Shown piece by piece: positions 45,493 through 53,476 of a stretch of 64,000 nucleotides of DNA. Position numbers and translations under genes: made by a program. The number at the start of each line of letters is the position of its first letter. Positions within the stretch are counted from its first letter, which is position 1. Source of the stretch: an uncultured Collinsella sp. (lineage in GTDB: Bacteria; Actinomycetota; Coriobacteriia; Coriobacteriales; Coriobacteriaceae); NCBI GenBank assembly GCA_900554325.1, contig USHA01000001.1:6799-70798 (forward strand). Direction: 5' to 3'. The notes under the pieces are model-generated. The model saw nothing but the letters and a program-made list of their open reading frames with translations. It ran no database searches and was not told the DNA's origin.

Positions 45493-45735
45493 TTAGCGCT
45501 TCCTCCACACCATCTTGTCCACGATGCCGGTGTAGGACTGGATGCTCTTGACCACCTTGGTGGACACGTTCTCGTCGGCGTAGTCGGGAACGGGGGCCTG
45601 GGGAAGCGGCCCCTCCGCGTCCAGTGCCACGGCGGTGCGGACCGCGTTCAGCAGGCCGCGCCCGTCGATGCCGGCGAGCGCGAAGCAGGCCCTGTCGAGC
45701 GCCTCGGGGCGCTCGGTTGAGGTGCGGATGACGCA
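45493..45735 (-). pseudogene. C-terminal fragment of a UDP-GlcNAc/FucNAc 2-epimerase (CapG/WbjD type)
   Basis: The minus strand reads CVIRTSTERPEALDRACF, AGIDGRGLLNAV, then DENVSTKVVKSIQSYTG and KMVWRKR. This matches the end of non-hydrolysing UDP-sugar 2-epimerases: the RTSTERPEA loop near the active site and the C-terminal SxKVxxIIxSYTxxxxxxVW motif of Cap5G/WbjD enzymes, which finish UDP-N-acetyl-fucosamine synthesis. The first 75% of the gene is missing. It is likely a leftover of an earlier surface polysaccharide locus; a CapE-type gene survives at 56742. Confidence 0.6.
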
Positions 45736-45792
45736 GCGAGCGGCACGGAGGGCGATCAGCATCACACTCCCCACGTGCACGCTAGCCATCAG

Positions 45793-45999
45793 AATGAAGC
45801 GTCGGCCAGCATCAGCCTGATGGACTCAAGCGTCCTTGAGTCTTCCCCGCGCTTCCACAAAAAGCGCCTCAGAACTGCCTGCCGCTGGGTGAAAGACAAT
45901 CAGCAGGATCTCCTTGAGCGTTGGAACGACCTGACCGACGGCATCCGAGTGGATATCGATGTGCGCAGAGGCAAATCGAGGCTGTTCTATACACGTTGA
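45793..45999 (+). pseudogene. DUF4160-like remnant
   Basis: The frame reads NEASASISLMDSSVLESSPR, FHKKRLRTACRWVKDNQQDL and LERWNDLTDG. The order (Ala-Ser-Ile-Ser-Leu strand, short loop, then RxxxxWVxxNQxxLLxxWN helix) is that of the DUF4160 C-terminal half. The N-terminal part with the His-rich site is missing and there is no start codon. It is a second DUF4160 copy besides the one at 40503. Confidence 0.4.
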
Positions 46000-46142
46000 T
46001 GCCGTTTTGGGGCGATGCCAACCTGATGCCCGGACCTAGGGTTCAACGATCACAACTGCCAAGGCATCCCAATCTGAAAGCAAATTCGAGAGATTACGCT
46101 CTCGCTGCGACTTTACCGCCACTCACAGCACCAAAGACAGCG

Positions 46143-47567
46143 TCAGTCCCTACCCGTTGCCTTGTTAATCTTCCTGTACATCTTGGATACATGGCCGCTA
46201 ATGGGATCATTCGGAAAAGCACTCTGCGCTCTTGCAACATATGAAAGATAGTTTCCGTAGCACCTTGGATCCGAAGCGCCTCGCTTGTCACTCGATCTGT
46301 TTCCCTTCGGAGAGTAATGCTCGTACAATGCGCTTACGCGTTTCTTGCTCGGGTGCTTGTCCGGACTATCAGCCAGTCTGCCGATTGATCTAGCAGCACG
46401 ATAAAACCTGTTGTAAAACCTGCCAACTGTAGATTGGCGAATTCGGACATCTTTGCCGTTGAAATCAAATCCAAGAAACGAAACATGATTTCCAGAATGC
46501 CGCGCGGTCCGCACAACTTCTATTTCTCCTGCGAGCAATGCGTCGAATGAAAGCCGCTCAACCTTCCCATCGTTTACACGGTGGATTTTGGTCTTTTCAT
46601 CTTGTAGCTCAACTGCAGGAACTCGCTGTGCCAAGGCAAGTGCATTGCTTGCCGTTTTGAGATCCTTGGCTGGGACCACAATGATGAAGTCGTCGCAATA
46701 TCGTATATACCTGCCATTCACGCTGCCAACACACGCGTTAATCTGAGCGTCGGTATCAAACATATACATATTCGCCAAGACGCCACTTGTTGCCAGCCCC
46801 TGGGGGATGCCTCTCGCATCATGCCTTCCTTTCCAAGGGACAACGATCGAAGAATCCTTGCAAGCCGAAAACTCCGCAGGTGTCAAGATGCGCGGTAACC
46901 TGTTAAGGCTCCTCAACGCCTTGGATCGAACTTTGGACGCATAATTGCCAAACGTGAACGGGTCGTCCGGTTGAAGATCAATCCAGTCAAGCCCGTTCCT
47001 TCTCGCCAAATCGCCAACAGGCCAATAGCAATAATGCAATATGTTTTTCAGAACTTGGTAATGGTCCGGTGGAAGCACGCCCTCGTCAAAAAACCCTCTC
47101 ACGGCCTTGCGCAAGTAACGATGATCGAGGTTGTCAAAAAAATGAGTGAAGTCCCCCGTGATAACCAGCGAATCCCCCTGTTTGCGAATAGAATCAATCG
47201 CATCCGCGGCAACAGTGTAATTCGTGAGGTGGAACCCGCTTCGATAGGCGGCGGCGACGCTGCTGATGCCCGCTTCTAAGGCACGGCGGTCATATAACTT
47301 GCCCCATTGGAGTGCGTAATACTGAAAAATCCTGTGATCCAAGTGAGATGCATATGCGACATCTCTCGTCTTCAGGGTCTTCTCACCATCCCTGAATCTC
47401 ACATGGCAAAGCGTATTCGCAATCAATGGAAGAAATGCGTGGCGCTGAATAAAATCAACGCTACAAACCCTCGCCTCGACATCCCTGAATGAGACGCGGT
47501 AATCGAAATGAGCGTAGGTCTTCTTGGTCGCGTACCCTGGAATACGAGACGGGTCGAAATCGTCCAC
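46143..47567 (-). CDS. Stand-alone reverse transcriptase, candidate defence (DRT-type) RT
   Basis: A 474-residue protein with RT motifs: VITGDFTHFFDNLDHRYLRK (about 142), ARGIPQGLATSGVLANMYM (about 255), the catalytic YIRYCDDFIIVV (YxDD, about 288) and VSFLGFDFNGK. There is no maturase, HNH or integrase domain, so it is not a group II intron RT. The N-terminal KTYAHFDYRVSF, VAYASHLDHRIFQYYALQW and AAYRSG segments resemble unknown-group RTs of the DRT defence class as I recall them. GTG 47567 (MDDFDPSR) follows AAAGG/GGTGGA; a TTG at 47588 is an alternative. A long structured noncoding stretch precedes it. Confidence 0.8.
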   Translation of the reverse strand: MDDFDPSRIPGYATKKTYAHFDYRVSFRDVEARVCSVDFIQRHAFLPLIANTLCHVRFRDGEKTLKTRDVAYASHLDHRIFQYYALQWGKLYDRRALEAGISSVAAAYRSGFHLTNYTVAADAIDSIRKQGDSLVITGDFTHFFDNLDHRYLRKAVRGFFDEGVLPPDHYQVLKNILHYCYWPVGDLARRNGLDWIDLQPDDPFTFGNYASKVRSKALRSLNRLPRILTPAEFSACKDSSIVVPWKGRHDARGIPQGLATSGVLANMYMFDTDAQINACVGSVNGRYIRYCDDFIIVVPAKDLKTASNALALAQRVPAVELQDEKTKIHRVNDGKVERLSFDALLAGEIEVVRTARHSGNHVSFLGFDFNGKDVRIRQSTVGRFYNRFYRAARSIGRLADSPDKHPSKKRVSALYEHYSPKGNRSSDKRGASDPRCYGNYLSYVARAQSAFPNDPISGHVSKMYRKINKATGRD

Positions 47568-47588
47568 GGATCCACCGCCTTTAATCAA

Positions 47589-47630
47589 CCTGCTCGGTAT
47601 ATAGGGGGCGGCTCACCCAAACCGAGCAGG
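47589..47630 (-). ncRNA. Hairpin and possible noncoding RNA ahead of the reverse transcriptase
   Basis: A perfect 10-bp stem CCTGCTCGGT / ACCGAGCAGG with a 22-nt loop ends 22 bases before the RT start. Upstream on the minus strand there is a further hairpin TTTACGC-ACTTG-GCGTAAA (about 47828-47850) just after a TACAAT box (47856-47861). Defence RTs of several types use an RNA encoded just upstream as template, so the interval 47589-47850 is a candidate; this is inference. Confidence 0.45.
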
Positions 47631-48074
47631 CTAACATGAGGTGGAGCGAGTTCACCAACGCAATGCGGCCGCCCAATCCAATGCTTGCCTATGGCATACT
47701 AGAAGGAGATACAGAGATAACCGATATGATTATCAGCGCCCTTGCCCAGCTATGCGCAGGCAACGTCGGCATCAATGGTGCGAACGTCGGAATTTCGTCG
47801 TTTGCGCTATTGATGGCGATAACGCACCTTTACGCCAAGTGCGTAAAGCGATTTTATTGTACCCAAAACGCTGCCTAGAAACACAGTCAAAGCGCTAAAC
47901 CCTAAACCGTGACACGACGCTTGAGCAAGACAATGTTGTTGAAACAGTTCGGCTCCATATTGTGATGAGCAGCACGCTCAAATAGTACCGCACCCCCCCT
48001 GCAACAATAAAAAGGAAGTGTTGCTCAACGCTGACGCCGATGAAGCTCTGCGGCCCGTCGCGGTAGTTAGCCAG
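47631..48074. other. Noncoding gap between the ATP-grasp and reverse transcriptase genes
   Basis: Together with the hairpin this gap is about 500 bp. On the minus strand no frame is open through it. On the plus strand two overlapping frames of 80 and 85 codons (47636-47878, 47641-47898) are open but lack ribosome sites. A TACAAT box at 47856-47861 has a TTGACT 23 bases upstream, too far for an ideal promoter. A run of seven C occurs near 47992. Confidence 0.4.
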
Positions 48075-49289
48075 CTATGCGACAACAACCTGTATTTCGC
48101 TGAGCGCACGCTCAGCTTGACGGGCCGCTTCATCCGCATCGAAACCTTTGCATACCACATGCCCAATCCGGTCATTGCTCGAATGGGGGGTCTCGATCGA
48201 ATCCCCAGGGGAGAGATAGATTTCGACCTCCTCGACCCCCTCCGCCTCGTGCACAGATTCGGGCACGTCGATAGTCCGCAGCGACCCCGCACGGCCCGCG
48301 GTGATGAAGCGGATCGCCGAACCGCGATGAAGCCTACGGGTGAAGTCAAACGGCAGGCCGAGAGCCGTCGCCACGGTGCCCTCTACGAAATCTATGCCTG
48401 TCGACAGCGGCACGAGCTTGGAGGTGATGAAGTCGCCGCCGAGGCGGGCCGCCATCTCGATGACCTTCGGACCGTCCTCTGTGAGCATGATCTCGGTGTG
48501 AGACGGCCCCGTGACGATACCGATGGCCTCGACGGTCCTCCTCGCCACCTCGCGGATGGCCTCCTGCGCCTCCACTGGAAGCCGCGACGGCTCGGAGTGG
48601 CCGAGTTCCACGAAATACGGCGGCTCGGTGGTCAGCTTGTCGGTAATAGCCAGAATTGTCGTTGCGCCGTTGACGGTCATGCCCTCCACGCTCACCTCAC
48701 GGCCGGTGACACGCTGCTCGACCATGACGGTCCCCTTACGGGAGAAGCCGCGAAAGAGCTCAAAAAGCTCACCAACGGGTGCAGAGCGGTTATCGGGGGT
48801 GATGAGCTTGACTCCGCGGCTGGCAGCGGAGTCAGCAGGCTTGGCGATGCAATCGTAGCCGAAGTGCTCAAGGGCGCTCGCGAACTCCTCGACGGTGTTG
48901 CACACCCTGAACTCAGGCATCGGTACCCCGTGCTCCGCGAGCCTGGTCCGCATGGCGTCTTTCTGGGTGGCGCACACGGCGTCCTCGGACGAAATGCCCG
49001 TCGGAAGCCCCAGGCGCTCCGAGACGATCGCGGCGACCCTCACGGGCGCATCGCTGGTGGAGGTGATCACGAAGTCGGCTCCTTCCCTGCGAGCCAGGCT
49101 CTCCACGGCCTCGACGTCGAGCGTGCTCGTAAGCGAGAAAGCGTCGGCGACACGGGCGCCCGGCGCATCGGGGTCGTAGTCCGCGCACACCACCCGGAAG
49201 CCGAGTCTCTGCGCCGCCTCGATGGCGGGCAGCTGCAGCCGACTCCCCCCGAGCATCACGACGGTTCCTCGTTTCTCCCTTTGATTCAT
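48075..49289 (-). CDS. ATP-grasp ligase in the nonulosonate operon
   Basis: The 404-residue protein has a pre-ATP-grasp domain (VVMLGGSRLQLPAIEAAQRL), the ATP-grasp fold with FGYDCIAKPADSAASRGV, TVMVEQRVTGREVSVEGMTV and the metal site HTEIMLTEDGPKVIEMAARL, GGD. Such enzymes join a carboxylate to an amine or thiol through an acyl phosphate. At the end of a pseudaminic-type operon it might add an amino acid or other acid to an amino sugar. Its ATG overlaps the PseG stop (ATGA), so they are co-translated. It is the last gene of the operon. Confidence 0.85.
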   Translation of the reverse strand: MNQREKRGTVVMLGGSRLQLPAIEAAQRLGFRVVCADYDPDAPGARVADAFSLTSTLDVEAVESLARREGADFVITSTSDAPVRVAAIVSERLGLPTGISSEDAVCATQKDAMRTRLAEHGVPMPEFRVCNTVEEFASALEHFGYDCIAKPADSAASRGVKLITPDNRSAPVGELFELFRGFSRKGTVMVEQRVTGREVSVEGMTVNGATTILAITDKLTTEPPYFVELGHSEPSRLPVEAQEAIREVARRTVEAIGIVTGPSHTEIMLTEDGPKVIEMAARLGGDFITSKLVPLSTGIDFVEGTVATALGLPFDFTRRLHRGSAIRFITAGRAGSLRTIDVPESVHEAEGVEEVEIYLSPGDSIETPHSSNDRIGHVVCKGFDADEAARQAERALSEIQVVVA

Positions 49290-50338
49290 AGCCGCATTAT
49301 CTCCTTCGCTATCTTCTCCGCCCCGAGCCCGTCGATGAGGCCGTGGGCGCGCCTCGCCAAAGCTGCAGTGCACACGGGATCGGAGGCCAGGCCGGCAAGG
49401 CGGTCGATGCATGCCGCCGCTGTCCGGGACACGTCTTCCCCCACCGGCCCGCAATACTCGATGGCACCGAGGCGCGCGAGGGACTCGGCGCTCGCAACCT
49501 GCTCCTCGACCATAGAGAACGCCACCGTCGGCAGCCCCGCGGCGGCCAATTCATATACGGTCGTCCCGTTGGCCGAGACGGCAGCATCGCAACGGGCCAT
49601 GAGGTCAGCCATGTCGGACACCGCACGCATCACATCCACGCGGCGACTCTCGGAGGCGATTCGCTCAACCGTCGAGGCGGCATCATCCGCCACCATTCCG
49701 CCCACAACGACGTCAAACCCAACCCCGTCGAGCCGGGCGTCATCGAGGACGGCTGCGAGGAAGGCAGGCAGGAACCCGAAGGGATCGGTACTGCCCGTCG
49801 TGACCAGAACCCTGGAGATGGACCCCTCGCGCTCGCGGTGCACCTCGTTGAAGCGCGCCCCCAGCGGGGCGTAACCGGGACCGAGAAGGAGCCGCGTCCC
49901 ACGCGGCCCGTATGTGCGCCCGTAGAACCCCTCGTCGACGTCGGTGGAGTAGTTCGCGATGAGCGAGAGGGAGCCGAGATCGCCGCCCTTGCTGCCCAGG
50001 TAGCAAACCTTCGCATGGGGAGACAATCTGTCGACATACCCGGAGGTGACGGCATATGTGTCGACGAGCACGACGGGATCATTCTGCCCATCGCAAAGCC
50101 CGCATAGGACCTTGGAGCCCTCGGCGAGCTCTCGCCAATCGGTACCGAGCACGCGAGCAGCGAAGCCGCGGCCCCCGATGACGTCAACCGGCCCTTCATC
50201 AGAGAGGACGAACTCCACGTCTGCGCCGAATCCCGCTAAGGCGTCCGCTAGGGACAGGCAGCGCATCACGTGACCACCGGAAATAGCCGGGTTCGCATCC
50301 GTCCGAATGTATATCTTCCTATGAAAAGAGCCTTGCAT
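49286..50338 (-). CDS. pseG: UDP-2,4-diacetamido-2,4,6-trideoxy-beta-L-altropyranose hydrolase (PseG-like)
   Basis: The 350-residue GT-B-fold hydrolase removes UDP from the pseudaminic acid precursor. The N-terminal IYIRTDANPAISGGHVMRCL, then SLADAL, is the PseG signature with the catalytic histidine in GGHVMRC; the C-terminal domain has ANGTTVYELAAAGLPTVAFS and VEEQ. ATG 50338 (MQGSFHRK) follows GAGGGGAG. It overlaps the end of the upstream epimerase gene by 20 bp. With the NeuB-type synthase and the cytidylyltransferase it points to a pseudaminic-type rather than a sialic acid product. Confidence 0.85.
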   Translation of the reverse strand: MQGSFHRKIYIRTDANPAISGGHVMRCLSLADALAGFGADVEFVLSDEGPVDVIGGRGFAARVLGTDWRELAEGSKVLCGLCDGQNDPVVLVDTYAVTSGYVDRLSPHAKVCYLGSKGGDLGSLSLIANYSTDVDEGFYGRTYGPRGTRLLLGPGYAPLGARFNEVHREREGSISRVLVTTGSTDPFGFLPAFLAAVLDDARLDGVGFDVVVGGMVADDAASTVERIASESRRVDVMRAVSDMADLMARCDAAVSANGTTVYELAAAGLPTVAFSMVEEQVASAESLARLGAIEYCGPVGEDVSRTAAACIDRLAGLASDPVCTAALARRAHGLIDGLGAEKIAKEIMRL

Positions 50339-51317
50339 GCTCTCCCCTCTCAAGCTCTCTGCGATAATCTTCCATCAGAACGTAAGGGTCGCCGTAAAGC
50401 GGTCTGAAGCCGAGCTCCTCTTTGATCTTCGTGTTGTCCATCCTTGGGAAAGAGCCGTTGTTTGGCCTACTCGGATCAGACGAGACTTCTGACTCTCCGC
50501 ACTCGCCGGCAAAGGCCCTGGCGGTCGCTTCGGCGAGTTCCAAGATTGAGAAATTCTCATCGTAGGAAACATTATAGAGACCTTGGCCATCGCTGCTCTC
50601 CAGTGCATCCGCGATAGCACGCGCCATGTCTTTCACATATAGGACGTCCTTTGGGGTGTCGGGATCGCCGAATACGGTAATCTCCTCCCCGATTGCCGCG
50701 CGCTCCATAAATATCTGAAGGCCCGATTTAATCACGACACCGTCTTTTGCAAAAGAGCCGTGTGGACCGACTCCGTATATCGACGGGATCCTCAGCCATA
50801 TGTTCTTCATGCCGTAGCGCTCGTTATAGTAGCGGAGCATCTCCGCCTTCTCGTTATTGCTCACAACGTATGCGGCGTGATCATCTGTATACGAGAACAT
50901 CGGTCGAGTCTCTTCCGTTATGATCGCCTCTGCAGGATACAGCCTGCAGTCAAACCGCGACACGATGTCAACGAGTCGGTTTACCCCGTGCCCGCGCAGC
51001 CAGTTGAGAAGATTGATGGTGCCGACAACGTTGGTCTGGATGAAATCTGCGATGTCCTCTGATTCCGAGTCCTTCTCGATATTGGCAGGCATTCGGGCGG
51101 CAAGGGACACCGCGGCATCGATCTTCCAGCCGTCAAGCGCGCTCAAAGTCCCAGGCTCAACCATATCCACCATCACGTATGGCACACCGAGTCTCTCGTA
51201 ATGGGCCTTAAAGTTCTGATTTCTGCCAGTTGCTATAACCTCATGTCCGCGAGCGAGTAGCTCGTCAACCGCATACACGCCGATAAAACTCGAACCGCCA
51301 ATCACCAGAAATCTCAT
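50319..51317 (-). CDS. NAD-dependent epimerase/dehydratase with altered catalytic site
   Basis: The 332-residue extended SDR protein begins MRFLVIGGSSFIGVYAVDEL (GGxxxIG nucleotide site). It pairs with the next gene as a paralogue. At the active site this copy reads HAAYVVSNNEKAEML, whereas the paralogue has YVISK: the YxxxK lysine is replaced by Asn. The nucleotide sequence (TAC GTT GTG AGC AAT) confirms this. It may be non-catalytic, bind as a partner of its paralogue, or use the nearby lysine. Product unknown; it acts in sugar nucleotide modification. Confidence 0.8.
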   Translation of the reverse strand: MRFLVIGGSSFIGVYAVDELLARGHEVIATGRNQNFKAHYERLGVPYVMVDMVEPGTLSALDGWKIDAAVSLAARMPANIEKDSESEDIADFIQTNVVGTINLLNWLRGHGVNRLVDIVSRFDCRLYPAEAIITEETRPMFSYTDDHAAYVVSNNEKAEMLRYYNERYGMKNIWLRIPSIYGVGPHGSFAKDGVVIKSGLQIFMERAAIGEEITVFGDPDTPKDVLYVKDMARAIADALESSDGQGLYNVSYDENFSILELAEATARAFAGECGESEVSSDPSRPNNGSFPRMDNTKIKEELGFRPLYGDPYVLMEDYRRELERGEHARLFS

Positions 51318-51373
51318 GTTAAGCCACCTTTCTCGAACTCACACAGGAGAAGATCGGCTCAACAATGACTACG

Positions 51374-52411
51374 TTAGCGAGCCACCCCCCCGCCGTCGCT
51401 TGCACAGAACAGTTCCGGCATCACGCCGCGCTCTTCCTCGCATTTCCAGTCCGCCATCAAATCGCGGAAGTCGGCAAACCTGGGCTCGTAACCGAAATCG
51501 CGTCGAGCGCGGGAGATGTCGAAGGAGTACGGGCGTATGCCGTTGCCCCTGGAGCTGTCGACACGCACCTCAGAGGTGCCGTCGGCGCCCGCGAAGACCC
51601 CAGCGATCGCCTCGGCCTGCTCACGGAGGGAGACCGGCCGTCCTGACCCGATGTTGTACAGGCCCTCCGCGACATCGCTGCCGCCAGCACGGACGAAGGC
51701 CTGCGCGACGTCCTTCACGCTCACGATGTCGCGCTTCGCGCCGTCGGCATCGCCGAAGACCGTGATGGGCTCGCCGGACTTGGCCTTGTCGACGAATATG
51801 CCGATCCCGGACCTCCTCACCGCGCCATTGACGCGAAGGGACCCGTGGGGCCCGCAACCGTAGACGGGAGGGAGCCGGAAGACGCAGTTCCTCATCCCGT
51901 ACTGCTCGTTGTAATAGAAGAGGAGGTCGGCGGAGGCGTTCTTCGAGATGACGTAGGCCGCATGGTCTCCGCTCAGCCTGAAATCGCGCGGCCAGTCCTC
52001 TCGGACGGGGGCCGAGGGGCTCCAGCGGTTCTGCACGTCCGCGTAGGAGGTCGTCGACACGATGCGCCCCACGCCGACCCCACGCGCCCACTCGAGCAGA
52101 TAAGCCGTCCCCAGGGCGTTCGTCCGGATGTACTCGGCGGCGTCGTCCTCGCTGGAAAGGTTGAAATCCGAGTTCGCTGGCAGCCTGCCCGCGAGATGCG
52201 CGACGAAGTCGACGTCTTGAGGTAGCTCGCCGAACCCCGAGGGGTCGTCTAGGTCAAACGGACGGTACTCGACGCCCAGCCGCCGGTAGTGGTCGGCGAA
52301 GCGCCGGTTCCTCCCCGTACCGACCACGGAATAGCCAGCCTCCAAAAGAGCATCCACCACGTAGGCGCCTATGAAGCTCGACGCCCCTATGACGAGACAT
52401 TTCTTAGCCAA
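51374..52411 (-). CDS. NAD-dependent epimerase/dehydratase
   Basis: A 345-residue extended SDR protein, paralogous to the previous gene. It has the nucleotide site CLVIGASSFIGAYVVDALLE, VAHLAGRLPAN, catalytic YVISK in DHAAYVISKNASADL, and RLPPVYGCGPHG. The substrate is probably a UDP- or CMP-sugar of the nonulosonate branch, or a sugar of the same repeat unit. It lies 56 bp upstream of its paralogue and 30 bp downstream of the synthase. Seven C in a row occur near its 3' end. Confidence 0.82.
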   Translation of the reverse strand: MAKKCLVIGASSFIGAYVVDALLEAGYSVVGTGRNRRFADHYRRLGVEYRPFDLDDPSGFGELPQDVDFVAHLAGRLPANSDFNLSSEDDAAEYIRTNALGTAYLLEWARGVGVGRIVSTTSYADVQNRWSPSAPVREDWPRDFRLSGDHAAYVISKNASADLLFYYNEQYGMRNCVFRLPPVYGCGPHGSLRVNGAVRRSGIGIFVDKAKSGEPITVFGDADGAKRDIVSVKDVAQAFVRAGGSDVAEGLYNIGSGRPVSLREQAEAIAGVFAGADGTSEVRVDSSRGNGIRPYSFDISRARRDFGYEPRFADFRDLMADWKCEEERGVMPELFCASDGGGVAR

Positions 52412-52440
52412 AACGGCCTCCTTCCAACATGGCGAAAGTA

Positions 52441-53472
52441 CTACAGGTCCGCCGCAGTAATCGGCTCGCCGAACTTGATCTCGCGCTTCGCGGCGCGCCC
52501 CAGAAGATCATCGAGGTGCTTAGGTGCGAGGCCGTGCGCCGGGCGGATGCTGCGAACGTTCTCGCTCGTGAACTTCTCTCCGGGCGCGATGTCCCTCACT
52601 GCGTAGAGGGAGCGGCGGCCGGCGAGGCCCCTCTCCTCCCTCTCGGAGCGCTCGTACGTCACCCGCCCGACGGATGCCTTCGCGCGGCGCACGTCGCGGA
52701 CCATAGCGCTGAACTCAGCCGGTTCCATAGAGAACTCCGAGTCCACGGTCTTCTGCTTGCGGGAGATGCAGTAGTGCTTCTCTATGACGCTCGCGCCCAG
52801 CGTGGCGGCGGCGACATCGACACCCCAGCCCATCGAATGATCGGAGAGGCCCACCGCGCAGCCGAAGCGGGCGCCCATGTCGGCCATCGTCGCGATGTTC
52901 ATGTCCTCGTACACGGCGGGGTACTCGCTCGTGCACTTCAGGAGCACAATCCGCTCGTTGCCCACGGAGCGGCACGCCTCCACGGCGTCGGCAATCTCGT
53001 CGATGCCGCCCATCCCGCAGGAGATGACCATCGGCTTGCCCTTCGAGGCGGCGTAGCGTATGAGCGGCACGTCGACGAGCTCGGGGGATGCGATCTTGTA
53101 CATCTCGCAACCAATGGACTCGAGGAAGTCGACGGAGGTGGGGTCGAAGACCGAGGAGAGGAAGTCCATCCCCAGCCGCTCGCATTCCTCCTTGATCTCG
53201 GCCTGCCACTCCCAGGGGGTGTGCGCCTCCTCGTACAGGTCGTAAAGGGTGCGCCCCTCCCAGAGACCGCCCGGCGTGGTCTGGAAGTCGGGGGAATCGC
53301 AGTCGATGGTGATCGTGTCGGCGGTGAAGGTCTGCAGCTTCAGGCAATCTGCCCCCGCCTCTGCGGCCGAGCGGACGATCTCCATCGCCTTGTCCACGCT
53401 GCCGCCGTGGTTCCCGCTCATCTCCGCAATGAAATATACCTCACCGCGCTCAATGGTCTCAAATAGCTTCAT
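52441..53472 (-). CDS. NeuB-family nonulosonate synthase (PseI-like)
   Basis: The 343-residue enzyme condenses phosphoenolpyruvate with a 6-carbon amino sugar to a 9-carbon nonulosonate. It has the NeuB barrel (YFIAEMSGNHGGSVDKAMEI, then DCLKLQTFTADT, MYKIASPELVDVPLIRYAAS, VGLSDHSMGWGVDVAAATLG and IEKHYCISR) and a C-terminal SAF antifreeze-like domain (IAPGEKFTSENVRSIRPAHG). The neighbouring PseG and PseC-type genes favour pseudaminic acid. Its start is 4 bp after the cytidylyltransferase stop. Confidence 0.88.
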   Translation of the reverse strand: MKLFETIERGEVYFIAEMSGNHGGSVDKAMEIVRSAAEAGADCLKLQTFTADTITIDCDSPDFQTTPGGLWEGRTLYDLYEEAHTPWEWQAEIKEECERLGMDFLSSVFDPTSVDFLESIGCEMYKIASPELVDVPLIRYAASKGKPMVISCGMGGIDEIADAVEACRSVGNERIVLLKCTSEYPAVYEDMNIATMADMGARFGCAVGLSDHSMGWGVDVAAATLGASVIEKHYCISRKQKTVDSEFSMEPAEFSAMVRDVRRAKASVGRVTYERSEREERGLAGRRSLYAVRDIAPGEKFTSENVRSIRPAHGLAPKHLDDLLGRAAKREIKFGEPITAADL

Positions 53473-53476
53473 ATCC

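Noticed and set aside
45826..45845. Palindrome ACTCAAG-CGTC-CTTGAGT resembling an HspR (HAIR) site
   Set aside because: The half-sites are in the reverse order and spacing of a HAIR element, and it lies inside a gene remnant, not ahead of a heat-shock gene.
46143..47567. Group II intron or diversity-generating retroelement as the source of the reverse transcriptase
   Set aside because: There is no maturase or endonuclease domain, no intron RNA domain V-like hairpin behind the gene, and no template/variable repeat pair was seen nearby.
47636..47898. Two overlapping plus-strand frames of 80 and 85 codons opposite the possible noncoding RNA
   Set aside because: No proper ribosome site and no family; kept only as a side remark in the reverse transcriptase finding.
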